From: Dasypus novemcinctus
Lineage: Eukaryota; Chordata; Mammalia; Cingulata; Dasypodidae
DNA: 64,000 bases
Direction: 5' to 3'
NCBI RefSeq assembly: GCF_030445035.2
Contig: NC_080678.1
Location: forward strand, 114,616,599-114,680,598
The translations under genes were made by a program, and so were the position numbers. Under the pieces are notes generated by a model, which worked only from the letters and a program-made list of their open reading frames with translations, was not told the DNA's origin and did not search any database. This document shows, one piece after another, positions 22,031-34,461 of this stretch (positions are counted from its first letter, which is position 1; the number at the start of each line of letters is the position of its first letter).

Positions 22031-22224
22031 ACTGGCGATAACTATTAACATAGAGCCTACTGATACATAACTGCCATGTGCCTAATATATGAAAAGAAGC
22101 TCAGCAAGGAGCAAAAGGAATGACAGGTTCAAAGGCCCATGGCCTTAAATTAGCTGGCCCTGCCTAATTTCCCCATCCTCAGCTCATGTCACTCTATTGC
22201 TCCCATTCCTGCTCCAGCCATAAT

Positions 22225-22240
22225 CTATGCCCTTTCTTTT
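22225..22240. repeat. Left target-site duplication of full-length L1
   Basis: CTATGCCCTTTCTTTT at 22225-22240 is repeated exactly at 30481-30496. These bound the minus-strand L1 and show it was inserted by target-primed reverse transcription. Confidence 0.9.
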
Positions 22241-24871
22241 TTTTTTTTAATTATTTCTTATTTTTTTAAAAAATTACATTATGAAAAATATGAGGTCCCA
22301 TTCAACCCCACCGCCCCTGCCCCCCACTCCCCCCACAGCAACACTCTCTCCCATCATCATGACACATCCATTGCACCTGGTAAGTTCATCTCTGAGCATC
22401 ACTGCACCCCATAGTCAATGGTCCACATCATAGCCCAGACTCTCTCACGTTCCATCCAGTGGGCCCTGGGGGGATCTATAATGTCCTGTAATTGTCCGTG
22501 AAGCACTATCCAGGACAACTCCACGTCCCGAAAACGCCTCCACATCTCATCTCTTCCTCCCGTTCCCCACACCCAGCAGCCACCATGGCTACCGTTCCCA
22601 CACCCATTCCACATTTTCTCTGTGGACATTGGATTGGTTGTGTCCATTGCACATCTATGTCAAGTGAGGGCTTAGATTCCATATGGGTACTGGATGCACT
22701 CCTCCCGCTTCCAATTGTAGACACTCTAGGCTCCAAGTTGTGGTGGTTGACCTTCTTCAACTTCATGTTAGCTGAGTGGAGTAAGTCCAATAAATCAAAG
22801 TGTAGGAGCTGAAGTCTGTTGAGGCTCTGGGCCTGGGTGTCATATTATCAGTCCAGAGATTCAAATCCCCTACATATATCTTAAACCCAGCACCAACTAC
22901 AATTCCAATAAAGTAGCATGCAAGTCTTGTGAAAAGAGATCCCTCTGAGTCCAATTCCATCACGCAGAAACACCAGCTCCAAAGAAGGGCTATCTGTCAT
23001 GGCAGTGAACCCCTTCTGCCATGACCATAGAAGCCGTGGGTCTCTTTATCCCTCAAAAGAACCAATACCTGGGGTTGTATCTACCTTATCTGTCTCTTAG
23101 ACTCTGTTCAGTTGTACATAGGGGTATTCCTTCTGACAACCTCCAGACTCTTTTTTAGAGACTCACAGCCTTATAATCTCATTTCTCCTTTCCATTTCCC
23201 CCTTACATTAGGTCAAACAGCTTCCCGAAGTCATGTTATTATATGTAGACAGGTATATTCTGCTGTTTCGCATTGAATCTTTAATTCAAGGTCATTTTCT
23301 AGTTGCTTCTTCAGCTGGTATGTGGTAGTGATCCCTCGGTGCCAGGGAGGCTCATCCCCCGGTGTCGTGTCCCATGCTGGGGGGAATGCATCGCATCTAC
23401 ATGCTGAGTTTGGCTGTGAGAGTGGCCACATTTGAGTAACATGAAGGCTGTCAGGAGGAAACCCCCAGGCACAATGCTACTCTAAGCCTTGTTCTTATTG
23501 CAGGTGTATAGGCTCAAAAGTGTAACCATTAGTATCACGAGCCCACTGTTGGGCCCTCCTTCCTTCCTGGTTCTTGCCATTGCACCTGGAGGATTGCTGC
23601 TGCTCTCCCAGGGCCCACAACAGTGACCCCCCGGCCAGGAGGCCAGTACCCCCCCAGCTGTTGTTTCTGTTTCCACTATGAGTATATATAGACATTACCA
23701 TATACCCTGGGCATATGCCCTGTATAACTCCCTGTCAACCATATATATCCTGTCGATAACATCCCATATCAGTATTCCTCCGCTGCCATTGTTGAACCAC
23801 TCTGTGATCCAAAACTTCCCGTAAAGTGAATCCCAACATAATGTCAGCTTCAGAAGAGTCTTAGATCACCGAAATTCATATATACACTATACAGTATTTC
23901 CCCAGATCCACCATAAAACCTTTTCCCTTGCACAGCAATAATCTTTTAACTTATTCATATCATATTTCCTGAAACTGATGTACAGATTCCAAAACTATAG
24001 TTTTCAAACAAGGTGACATTTGTGCTTACTATGTGGTCCATATTTTAGGCTGTACAGTTTTCGAAATTTTTAGTTATCCTATGTTTTGTCTTATGGTTTT
24101 CATTATTAGTCTGTCGTCCCCTATATGTTTTTGGTGTAATATTAGCTGTTTTATATTCATCCTCGTGTACTCTCACATAACTCCTCTTTTGCCCCCTTAT
24201 TTACCTTTGTTCCATCCATTCCACATCCATTTTCCCCTCCCCTTAGGGCCCACAACGCCTGCCAATCTAATACCCTGGGAGCCGTCCTTTCTCACGAGAG
24301 ATACAGTTCTCTCTATTCGACGGCATTAGTCTTCCCCAGGATATGGGTCCACCCCACCCAATGGTAGAACCCACCTTGGCAAAATGAGCCTTCAGCTATT
24401 CCCTCCGGAGTCCGTCACGCATCAGACCATACCCCCAGAGCGTCCTAACCAGGTAACCCTCCTACTTTTACTTTGATACGTTTTACTCAACATTTAGTTC
24501 TCAACGAACTTCTGACACTCTCCCATATTCGTATGTTGCCCCTCCCTCCCACCTATTTCTTGGACAATATTACCCCTCTTCCCATCCCCAGCCCCCCTCA
24601 AACTCAGAAAACCCCACCCAAAGGTAACCCCTTGCCCCCATTTTGTCCCTTCTTTGTGCTCATACTTACCGCCAGCTCATCACATATTCCACCCCTGCAG
24701 ACATTAACTCACATCCTTCCTCCACCCCCTGATTTCCTGTAAGCCACTTTTCCAGACTCTAGCTCTCTGAGGCAGTTAACTTATTTCATATCATTGAGGT
24801 CATATAGTATTTGTCCTTCAATGCCTGGGTTGCGTCACTCAACATAAGATTCTCAAGTTTCATCCATGTTA
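22241..24871 (-). other. Unusually long L1 3' UTR
   Basis: About 2.6 kb separates the ORF2 stop from the poly-A, against roughly half a kilobase in human L1. It has no long sense frame. The same text recurs at 40554-43471, 44300-45337, 48775-50470, 50790-52410, 54173-56877 and antisense at 62970-64000. Its C-rich (minus: G-rich) terminal part precedes the AT-rich tail. Confidence 0.85.
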
Positions 24872-27800
24872 TCACGTGCGATGTAGTGTATTGGTTCTTA
24901 CAGCTGAGTAGTATTCCATTGTGTGTATATACCACATTTTATTGATCCACTCATCTGTTGATGGACATTTGGATTGATTCCAACTTTTGGCGATAGTGAA
25001 CAATGCTGCTATGAACATTGGTGTACATATATCGGTTTGTGTCCTTGTTTTCAGATCTGATGGGTATATACCAAGCAGTGGTATTGCTGGGTCATATGGC
25101 AAATCTATGGATAATTTTTTGAGAAACCGCCAAACAGTCCTCCAGAATGGTTGGATCCTTCTGCATTCCCACCAGCAATGGATGAGTGTTCCCCTTTCTT
25201 CACATCCTCTCCAGCATTTGTATTCTACTGTTTTTTTCATGGCTGCCAATCTTATGGGAGTAAGATGGTATCTCATTGTAGTTTTGATTTTCATTTCCCT
25301 GATAGCTAGGGATTTGGAGCATTTTTTCATGTGCTTTTTAGCCATTTGTATTTCTTCTTTGGAAAAGTGTCTGTTTAAGTCTTTTTCCCATTTTTTAATT
25401 GGGTTGTTTATCTTTTTGTTTTCAAGATATATGAGTTCTTTATATATGCAAGTTATAAGTCTCTTATCAGATATATGGTTGCCAAATATTTTCTCCCATT
25501 GTGTGGGTTCCCTTTTTACTTTCTTGACAAACTCCTTTGAGGTGCAGAAGGCTTTAATTTTGAGGTAGTCCCATTTATCTATTTGTTCTTTTGCTGCTCG
25601 TGTTTTTGGTGTGATATTCATGAAGCCATTTCCTATTACAAGGTCCTGTAGATGTTTCCCTACACTGCTTTCTAAGGTCTTTATGGTCTTGGCTCTTATA
25701 TTTAGGTCTTTGATCCATCTTGAGTTGATCTTTGTATAAGGTGTGAGATGGTAATCCTCTTTCATTCTTCTACATATGGCTATCCAGTTCTCCAGGCACC
25801 ATTTGTTGAATAGGCCATTCTCTCCCAGTTGAGAGGGTTTGGTGGCTTTATCGAATATTATATGGCTATATACATGAGGTTCTATATCTGAACTTTCAAT
25901 TCGATTCCATTGGTCTGTGTGTCTCTCCTTATGCCAGTACCATGCTGTTTTCACTACTGTAGCTTTGTAGTATGTTTTGAAGTCAGGAAGTGTGATTCCT
26001 CCTATTTCGTTTTTCTTTTTCAATATATCTTTGGCTATTCGGGGCCTCTTTCTATTCCAAATAAATTTCATAGTTAGTTTTTCTAGTTCCTTAAAGAAGG
26101 CTGTGTTGATTTTTATTGGGATTGCATTGAATGTGTAGATCAGTTTTGGTAGGATAGACATCTTAATAATATTCAGTCTTCCTATCCATGAACAGGGAAT
26201 AGTCTTCCATTTATTTAGGTCTTCTTTGATTTCCTTGAACAATCTTTTATAGTTCTCGATGTATAAGTTTTTTACCTCTTTAGTTAAATTTATTCCTAAG
26301 TACTTGATTTTTTTATTTACTATTGTGAATGGTATTTGTTTCTTGATTTCCTCCTGATCTTGCTCATTATTGGTGTACAGAAATGCTACTGATTTTTGCG
26401 CATTGATCTTATAACCTGCGACTTTGCTAAACTCATTTATGAGTTCTAGGAGCTTTGTTGTAGATTTCTCAGGGTTTTCTATATATAGGATCATGTCATC
26501 TGCAAATAATGAAATTTTGACTTCTTCCCTTCCAATTTGAATGCCTTTTATATCTGGTTCTTGTCTCAGTGCTCGAGCAAGTACTTCCAAGACAATGTTA
26601 AATAGGAGCGGAGACAATGGGCATCCTTGTCTTGTTCCTGAGTTTAGAGGGAAGGATTTCAGGATTTCACCATTGTAAACAATGTTGGCTTTCGGTTTTT
26701 CATATATACTCTTTATCATGTTCAAAAAGTTTCCTTGTATTCCGATCTTTTGGAGTGTTTTTATCAGGAAGGGGTACTGTATTTTCTCAAATGCCTTTTC
26801 TGCATCTATAGATATAATTGTGTTTTTTTTCTCTCAATCTGTTTATATGGTGTATTACATTGATTGATTTTCTTATGTTGAACCATCCTTGCATACCTGG
26901 AATAAATCCCACTTGGTCATGGTGTATAATTTGTTTAATGTGTTGTTGAATACGATTAGCAAGTATTTTGTTAAGTATTTTTGCGTCTAGGTTCATTAGA
27001 GAAATTGGTCTGTAATTTTCCTTTCTTGTGGTGTCTTTGTTTGGCTTTGGTACTAGGGTAATGTTGGCATCATAGAAGGAATTAGGCAGTGTTCCTTCTG
27101 TTTCGATTTTTTGGAATAGTTTCAACAGGATTGGTGTTAGTTCTTTCCAGAATGTTTTGTAGAATTCACCTGTGAAGCCATCTGGCCCTGGACTCTTCTT
27201 AGTTGGGAGATTTTTAATGACTGATTCTATCTCTTTGCTTGTGATTGGTTTGTTAAGATCATCAATTTCTTCTTTCGTCACTATGGGCTGCTTATGAGTT
27301 TCTAGGAATTTGTCCATTTCCTCTCAATTGTCATTTTTGTTGGAATATAGTTTTTCAAAGTATCCTCTTATGATAGTCTTTATTTCTGTGGGGTCAGTGG
27401 TGATATCACCTTTCTCATTTCTTATTTTGTGTATTTGCATCTTTTCTCTTTTTTTCTTGGTTAGTCTCGCTAAAGGTTTGTCAATTTTGTTGATCTTCTC
27501 AAAAAACCAGCTCTTGGTCTTGTTTATTTTTTCAAGTGCTCTCTTATTTTCTATTTCATTTAGTTCTGCTCTTATCTTTGTTATTTCCTTCCTTCTTCTT
27601 CCTGTTGGGTTACTTTGTTGTTGTTTTTCTAATTCCGTCAGAAGTGCAGTTAGTTCTCCAATTTTTGCTCTTTCTTCTTTTTTGATATATGAATTTATGT
27701 CTATAAATTTCCCTCTCAGTACCGCTTTTGCTGCATCCCATAAATTTTGGTATGTTGTGTTATCATTATCATTTGTTTCAAGGTAGTCATTGATTTCTTT

Positions 27801-28601
27801 TGAGATTTTCTCTTTGACCCACTGTTTTTCTAAGAGTGTGCTGTTTAATTTCCAAATTGTCGTGTGGAGTCTGGGTCTCTGTCCCTTGCAAATTTCCAGC
27901 TTGACTCCACTGTGGTCAGAGATATTGTTTTGTATGATTTTGATCTTTCTGAATTCATTAAGCCTTTCTTTGTGGCCTAGCATATGGTCAATCTTGGAGA
28001 ATGTTCCATGTGCGCTTGAGAAAAATGTATATCCTGCTGTGTTTGGGTGTAATGATCAATATATGTCTATTAGATCCAGCTCTTCTAATATACTGTTCAA
28101 ATGTTTTGTTTCTTTAGTGATTCTCTTCTGAGATGTTCTGTCCAGAGTTGATAGTGGTGTATTAAAATCCCCCACTATAATTGTAGATGCATCTATTCTT
28201 TCACTTAGTTTTTCCAGCGTTTGCCTCACATATTTAGAGGCGCCCTTGTTAGGAGCATAAATATTTATGATTGTTCGATCTTCTTGACAAATTGTCCCTT
28301 TCACTAAAATATAGTATCCTTCTTTGTCTCTCACAATTGTTTCGCATTTAAAGTCTATTTTGCCTGATATTAATATAGCTACTCCTGCCTTTTTTTGGTT
28401 GTTGTTTGCTTGTATGATTGTTTTCCAGCCATTCACTTTCAACCTCCATGAGTCTCTGGGTCTAAGATGTGTCTCTTGTAGGCAGCATATGGATGGGTCG
28501 TATTTCCTTATCCAGTGTCCCAGTATGAATCTTTTGATAGGTGAGTTTAATCCATTGACATTCAGTGTTATTATGTTTAGAGAGTTATTTATGGTAGCCA
28601 T
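24872..28601 (-). pseudogene. L1 ORF2, endonuclease and reverse transcriptase, three lesions
   Basis: The start at 28601 (MATINNSLNIITLNVNGLNS) lies 80 bases after the ORF1 stop. Endonuclease residues are visible in LNVNGLN, CLQETHL, VGDFNTPL and SDHSG. The reverse transcriptase has the catalytic FADDM. The C-terminus has CX3CX7HX4C (CWRGC ... HCWWEC) and ends at 24872, for about 1,243 codons, near the usual mammalian length. The lesions are TGA at 28058-28056 within the endonuclease, TGA at 27326-27324 in the linker, and one extra base in an A8 run (26823-26830) before FADDM. ORF2p normally nicks target DNA and reverse-transcribes L1 RNA; this copy cannot make a full protein. Confidence 0.93.
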
Positions 28602-28681
28602 ATTTTGGTTGGATTTGTGTTTGTTATATTTTGTTTGTATTATTTTATTTTCCCCTTCTATTTTTGTCTTTCTTGTTGCTT

Positions 28682-29638
28682 TTACACTCTCCTCCATCTC
28701 TGACTGTCCTTTTTTTTCCTTTCTTCCTGCAGAATTCCCTTAAGAATTTCTTGAAGGGGAGGTTTCTTGTTGATATACTCTTTCAGTTTCTGTTTATCTG
28801 TGAATATTTTGAACTCTCCATCATTTTTGAATGCTAGTTTAGCTGGATAGAGTATTCTTGGTTGGAAATTTTTTTCCTTTAGTACGTTGACTATATCATA
28901 CCACTGCCTTCTTGCCTCCATCGTTTCAGATGAGAAATCAGCACTTAATCTTATGGAGTTTCCCTTGTATGTGATGGTTTTCGTTTCTCTTGCTGCTTTT
29001 AGAATTTTTTCTTTGTCTTGAGCATTGGATAATTTGACAAGTATATGTCTTGGGGTGGGCCTGTTGGGGTTTATGACCAGTGGAGTGCGCTGTGCTTCTT
29101 GGATATGTACATCTGTCTCTTTCAGTAGATTTGGGAAGTTTTCAGTCATTATTTCCTGCAACACTTCTTCTGACCCCTTTCCCTTCTCTTCTCCTTCTGG
29201 AATGCCTATAATACGTATGTTTGAGCATTTTGCGTTATCATTCAGGTCCCTAAGTCCTATCTGGATTTTTTCTACGTTTTTATTGACCACTTCTACTATC
29301 TGTTTGATTTCCAATGCACTGTCTTCCACATCACTAATTCTCTGCTCTGCCTCTTCTAGTCTGTTGATATTTGCTGCAAGTGTATTTTTGATTTCTTGAA
29401 TTGTGGTGTTCATTTCCATCATATCTGTTATTTTTTTGTGCATGTCTGCAATTTCCCCTCCAAGTGTTGTCTTCATGCTGTTAACCTCTTTCTTTACTTC
29501 ATCAAATTTGTCAGTGATAAATGTTCTGAGATCTTTCCTTGCTTGTGTGAAGTCCTGCCCCCCTTCCTGATTGGATTCAGCCATGTTTTCCTGATTACTG
29601 GTTTGGTTTGTAGATTTTTGTTGCTGTCTTGTCAACAT
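28682..29638 (-). CDS. L1 ORF1 protein, intact 318 codons
   Basis: The uninterrupted frame has the three parts of a mammalian ORF1p. A Gln/Asn-rich N-terminus is followed by a heptad-repeat coiled coil at about residues 60-150 (for example LEEAEQRISDVEDSALEIK). An RRM at about 155-250 includes NIRIIGIPEGEE, and a C-terminal domain at about 255-310 includes ARRQWYDIVNVLKEK. The protein forms trimers that coat L1 RNA and act as a nucleic-acid chaperone in the ribonucleoprotein. Length is close to the 338 of the human protein. The start is the first Met after the 5' UTR. Intactness of this frame beside a three-lesion ORF2 fits a recently dead copy. Confidence 0.93.
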   Translation of the reverse strand: MLTRQQQKSTNQTSNQENMAESNQEGGQDFTQARKDLRTFITDKFDEVKKEVNSMKTTLGGEIADMHKKITDMMEMNTTIQEIKNTLAANINRLEEAEQRISDVEDSALEIKQIVEVVNKNVEKIQIGLRDLNDNAKCSNIRIIGIPEGEEKGKGSEEVLQEIMTENFPNLLKETDVHIQEAQRTPLVINPNRPTPRHILVKLSNAQDKEKILKAARETKTITYKGNSIRLSADFSSETMEARRQWYDIVNVLKEKNFQPRILYPAKLAFKNDGEFKIFTDKQKLKEYINKKPPLQEILKGILQEERKKKDSQRWRRV

Positions 29639-30480
29639 TTTTTCTTGATGGGTTTAATCACTTCCTTAGCTTCTTTGTCTAGTCTTGGAGATTAATTAGC
29701 TGTTGTTTTTGCGTAAGTGTTATATCTTCTCTTTGTCACTTTGTTCTTCTTATTCCAATTTCTTATTTCTAGTTAAGCTCACTTTAAAGGAAAGTATTAG
29801 TGCTGGGGAAAGGCAATTGTGTAAGGGAGGAAAAAGTGTGAAGTAGTATTGGTGATATATGTTAACAAAGCAACAATATGAGTTCTGGGAGGATGGAGGT
29901 TATATCATGTAAATTGTGTAGAGTTATAGTAGTAGGAAAGTACCTATAATGAGGTAGAAGACTGAATATGGGAGGAATGTGGTACGTACTAAGAGGCTAT
30001 TGTTTTCGTGAGAGAGGGAAAGAGAAAAGAAAGGTAATAGTTTCAGGGACGAATACCAGATGGAAAACTAAACAAAGGTATTAGAAATTAAGAGTTAGAC
30101 ACTTTGTGGATCAAAGAAAGGGAGATGGAATATAGGAGAGATAGCAGATGGTGGAGGATATCATGTTGTAGGGGAAAGGGGATAGTGTAGATAGGCTCAA
30201 TCTATTCACAGAGAAATGAGGCAGTGGAGGGTGAGGAAACCCAGCAAATGTGAGGTATTTCCTGTAGGACCTATTGTATTGTTAAGATAAAATAGTATAA
30301 GAAGAATATTGGGGACAGGAAAGAGAGGATTAAAAACAACAACAACAACAACAAAAATAAAATAAAATAAAAAATAAAAAAAAACACCAAAAACCAAAAA
30401 ACAAAGAACAGAAACCCCACCGCCAGGCTCGGCTGGGCTCGGCTGGGCTCGGCTGAGCTCCGGTCCCCCGCCCTCCACGA
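29639..30480 (-). promoter_or_regulatory. L1 5' UTR and internal promoter region
   Basis: About 840 bp of sense-strand leader. The outer 60 bases are GC-rich with about three tandem AGCCCAGCCG-like 10-bp units (30423-30460). Next comes a run of A/C-rich low complexity on the plus strand (30331-30418). L1 internal promoters sit at the extreme 5' end; no factor site is claimed. Confidence 0.7.
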
Positions 30481-30496
30481 CTATGCCCTTTCTTTT

Positions 30497-31797
30497 CATC
30501 TTCTTGGTAGTGTCTGTTTATAATTTTGAATGCATTTATTTTTTCCTTTCTTGCTATTTAGTGCTATTTAGTGTGGGTGTGGGTGTGGTTCTTAATTCTA
30601 TTCCATGAGATGCTCTAGCCTTGAAATGACTCTTACAGACACAATTAGATATGTGATTCCAGAATAGGGGCCTGAGCACAATCATTTTTACCAATAAGCA
30701 TGTACATGTACACATGTAAACAACTACCTTGCATTCCTATTAAGCAATTAGTTTGGCTGAATGAGCAAAAACATGTTTTTACGCTAACATGACTATGAGT
30801 CTCCTTACAATAAATATCAGTCAACTTGTGTTTTAGCAATAACTTGATCATTTTGGAATGTATTAAGTTCTAATGGATTTCTAAAATACAGTGCCATTTT
30901 GAATTATATATAAAACATAGATTTAAAAAGCCATTCCCTACAATGAATAAGAAAAATATCAATTCTACATATACTACTTTTTAAACATTTTTGCTTTTCC
31001 CTCTGACGATTTAGTCTCCATGGAATGAACCTCAGTGAACCTGCCCATTCTGCTCAACCACCAAAAGTGAGCTGTGAGCTGCTCACTCACTCCATTAGCT
31101 TCATGGAAGGACAATGGAGAGGAACCTCAGCATGCTTGCAGGACAGCCTAAGCAGGGGGTCTCAAAACAGTCTAGGGTCAGGCAGGTGTGAGGCAGTGAG
31201 AGCACATGGGTGGGTCCACAAGAGCCCCAGGTCCACGGGAACCAGTGTAATAGAGCCCACAGACCTAACTTCTGGGGATCACAGTGAGAAACGTCCACAT
31301 TTAGAGCAGATTCCATCTGTACTTTCCACAAGTCACAGTCCCTCCAGTCCAGATGCAGTTCACCAGTCAGCACTGAATTTACCCTGTGCAGTGGTGCTGC
31401 CAGGTGACACAGTGGAGATTCTACTTTTATCAGGTTTCCAGAGAAACATGATGGTAGCAGGCTAACAAAAGACCATTTTCTTATTGAGAAGGACAGGCTT
31501 GATTGACATTTACTCACAGGTAGTATTGAAGTTTTATTTTTCCTATTTGGATAAATTGCTCCAGCACAATTCATCGAGCTGACCATTCCATCTCCAATGA
31601 TTTGCAATGTCACTTGTCATATATAAAGTGCCCATGGGTCTTTGCCAAGACTCTCCACACCTATGCACTGGTCTTAAGTGCCAATTTCTACACCATTACC
31701 ACATTTTCTTAATGTACAACCTTATAATATCTTACGATCTTACTAATTTGCAGTGCAAGTCACCCCTCCATCATATATACTGTACACATGCTTTTTG
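30497..31797. other. Sequence with no supported gene
   Basis: Resumes the single-copy sequence interrupted by the full-length L1. A 146-codon plus frame at 31025-31465 has no recognisable domain and is not called. No repeat was confidently recognised. Confidence 0.5.
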
Positions 31798-31925
31798 CTT
31801 CTTTTCCTTTCTTTTTTTTTTTTTTTTTTTCAGGAGGTACTAGGGATTGAACCCGGGACCTTGTATTAATATATGTGAAGGCAGGCACTCAAAACTGAGC
31901 TACACCTGCTCCCTCCTTCTTTTCC
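31798..31925 (-). mobile_element. Short tRNA-derived SINE, minus orientation
   Basis: The body (31808-31915) read on minus begins GGGAGCAGGTGTAGCTCAG, has a B-box-like GGTTCAATCCC, and ends in CTCCTG followed by poly-A. CTTCTTTTCC flanks it at 31798-31807 and 31916-31925. The tRNA-like head without the long GC-rich body indicates a shorter xenarthran SINE related to DAS. Confidence 0.85.
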
Positions 31926-32330
31926 AAATCTCTCTTGGCTATTCTTGACCTTCTGCTTTCCCAAGTAAATTTTTGAATCAGTTGGTCAAATCTACCTACC
32001 ATGCAAAAACAGATATTCAATGAAATTAAATTCATTATGAATATTAAGTTGGGGATATCTGATATCTTCATTATAGTATGCCTTGCTATCCATCAAAATA
32101 ATTTCTAACATTCTCAAAGGCAAATCACATCTTTTTAATTTATTCTAATACTATATAATTGATACTATTGTAAATATAAGACTTCTAAATTAGATTTGCA
32201 AAGCACTGTACAATCAGCAAACCACAAGTTTTCATGTAAAATATTTTTATATGTATTCAATTCTAAATACTTGATATTCCTCTTGATTTCTTCTTTAACT
32301 CACAAGTTTAAAACTATGTATAGTGCCTGA
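31926..32330 (-). mobile_element. Old L1 ORF2 fragment, antisense
   Basis: CTCTCTTGGCTATTCTTGAC and the following sequence match the antisense of the L1 reverse transcriptase/thumb region (sense IAKRDLEKK-like). Many stops; limits approximate. Confidence 0.55.
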
Positions 32331-34461
32331 GTTATTCAATGCATTTTCCAAAACTGTGGAGGATGGTAGAGACTGGAGGACTCCACAAATGCTGATTGAA
32401 GAAAGAGTAAAATATCAGATCCAGTGTCAAACATGAAAGTGGACATGCATTGTTAAGCTCTTTCTGCAATGAAGACAGTGTTCTGGAGACTGAGGCAAGA
32501 TGGCATTGGTTTAAGTGTGCACTCACCACCTCTCTCGCAAAAAAGGCTAGGAAGGAACAAGATCCTGGCCGAGAGAGCTGTTTTGGGAACACACAGAGCA
32601 GGAGGCATCAGGGCATGGATCTGCAAGGAACAGGGCAAAGAGATAAAAAACCCAAAGGAAAACCATCAGTTTCTCGCCCCAGTGACTGGAAACGGTGGGC
32701 AGCTAGGCCCTCAAGGCAAAAAACCACAGCTAACTCCCTGACTCCCAATAGTCACTGAGCAGGAGGGAACGTTCTCCAGGATTAATAGGGTTCTGGCAAA
32801 GGGTGGAGAGGGGTTTCCTTTCTGTGGGCTTGGTTACCTGGTCCCCCTTTGAACTTTAGGGAGCATACCTAGGTGGCCCCAGGAAGAGAAGAGGGCAAAT
32901 TTGCTCAAGCAGCCTGATTTACCAAGCTGACCTGGGAGAGAGGAACTTGGGCTGAGAGATGGTGGAGTCAGGCAACTGACTGGTGTGGTGCTGAAAACTA
33001 TTAAAATTCCAACTCTCCTAAGGGAGGCAGGCAGTAGGAAGCATTTAATAACCTTCCAAGAGCCTATTAGGGTCCCCCGGGTGGAGGGGGAGGTCTGGAA
33101 GAAGGTTGAGAGTCATTTCTCCATGGTGAGTTCACATAACAGGGTCCCATTTGAATTTCAGGAGGGAACTCAACCTGACCAGGAGAGGTGAGGGGAGATC
33201 CAGTCACACAGGCTGTCATGTCCTGCTGCCCTGGAGAATAAGCAGTAAGAGTAGAAAGGGGGGACAGGGGACAGACAGGCTCCTATAAGTAGTAATACCC
33301 CAACTGCAGGGAGTCAAGCCTATCCTGGGGAAAGTGACTGGATAGCTCTCTAGCTAACAGACCAAAGTAGAAAGTTTAGCTCAGTGGAGGAGTCTCCAAT
33401 TTGAATATACAAGGGCCCTGGCTTGATTCCCACCTCTCCTTAGAGTAGTGATCTACCAGGTGATCAAACACACAGCTGATACTTTAGAACAGGAAACACA
33501 TAAACAGTATTGTATTAGCTTCTCTTGGGTCTCTTATTTTTCTTCAAAAAAGGTTCCTTTTTAAAATTTTACTTATTTTACTTGCTAAAACCCGATTCAA
33601 AATTTACAGAGGGCAGGCTGCAGGATAACTGATTGACAAACACTAGTAACCTGAGAAGCTCTTCAGGGGCTTAAGTGAGAAGGCTGTTTCTCCTAAATTT
33701 TTGTTTGATTGCTTATTTTTTTGTTCTTTTTTTCCCCCTTTTCCTCCCCTTCCTCACCATTTTTTAAAAATTAGATACTGCTGTCTTGTTTCTTGTTTGC
33801 TATGTTTCCCCATCCTTTGTTTCCCCCCTTTTTTTGTATACAGATTTTGTCTATTTATGCTATTTCTCTTCCTTCCTTATGTTCAATATTCTGCTTTCTG
33901 TTTTGGTTCTTAAATTCTGCCTCTCTATGTTTAGTCTTCAATTTTTCTTATTTTTATTTCTATCTCCTCTATTCTCTGTTTTCTTTCATTTTTAACTTTT
34001 TTTTTCTTATTGCATTTTTTCTCTTTCTGTCTCTTCTTACCATTCAGGCCTTTTAATTCATTCTAGATATTTTTCTCTATTCAGTTTTTCATTTCATTGT
34101 ACCCCTCTTCTTTATTCTAATTCCTCTGTACTTCTTACATGAGTTAATTATTCATTTTCCTAGGCCTTATATGGTTCCTCTTCTATCTTTTACTATTATT
34201 ATTTTTGTTATCCTTTTTCTCTTCTTACCTCTTTCCTTTTCTCTGGCCCTAATCTTTCTCTATCAAGGGAACACAGACAACAGTAAGGAAACAGAATAGG
34301 AAGAACTAAGTGTCAAAGAGAAAACTTACCACACACACAAAAACAGCAATTAAATAAAACCCAAGTAGAGAGAGAAACTAATCAACTGAATAAACCCATC
34401 AAGATAAAGAGATGCCTAAAAACCAACAAAAATTATAAGTCATGCTAAGAAACAGGAAGGC

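Larger units (their letters stand above)
22241..30480 (-). mobile_element. Full-length L1, minus strand, about 8.2 kb
   Basis: Bounded by a perfect 16-bp duplication with the poly-A (as T) on the left and a GC-rich 5' end on the right. In sense order: 5' UTR 30480-29639, ORF1 29638-28682, ORF2 28601-24872 and a 3' UTR of about 2.6 kb to 22241. ORF1 is intact and ORF2 has two stops and one frameshift, so the insertion is fairly young but not autonomous. Fragments of the same lineage, sense and antisense, fill 38488-56877 and 62970-64000. Confidence 0.93.

Noticed and set aside
24033..24742. Proline-rich plus frames
   Set aside because: They lie in the antisense of the G-rich L1 3' UTR, with no conservation among the other 3' UTR copies.
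24987..25568. 193-codon plus frame rich in Phe, Leu and Ser
   Set aside because: It is the antisense shadow of L1 ORF2 on the minus strand; the same shadow recurs at 39867-40448 opposite another L1.
27310..29399. Several hydrophobic plus frames that look like membrane proteins
   Set aside because: All are antisense to Lys/Asn-rich L1 ORF1 and ORF2, which generates Phe/Leu/Ser-rich shadows.
31025..31465. 146-codon plus frame in single-copy sequence
   Set aside because: No recognisable domain, splice context or signal, and a longer frame overlaps it on the minus strand.
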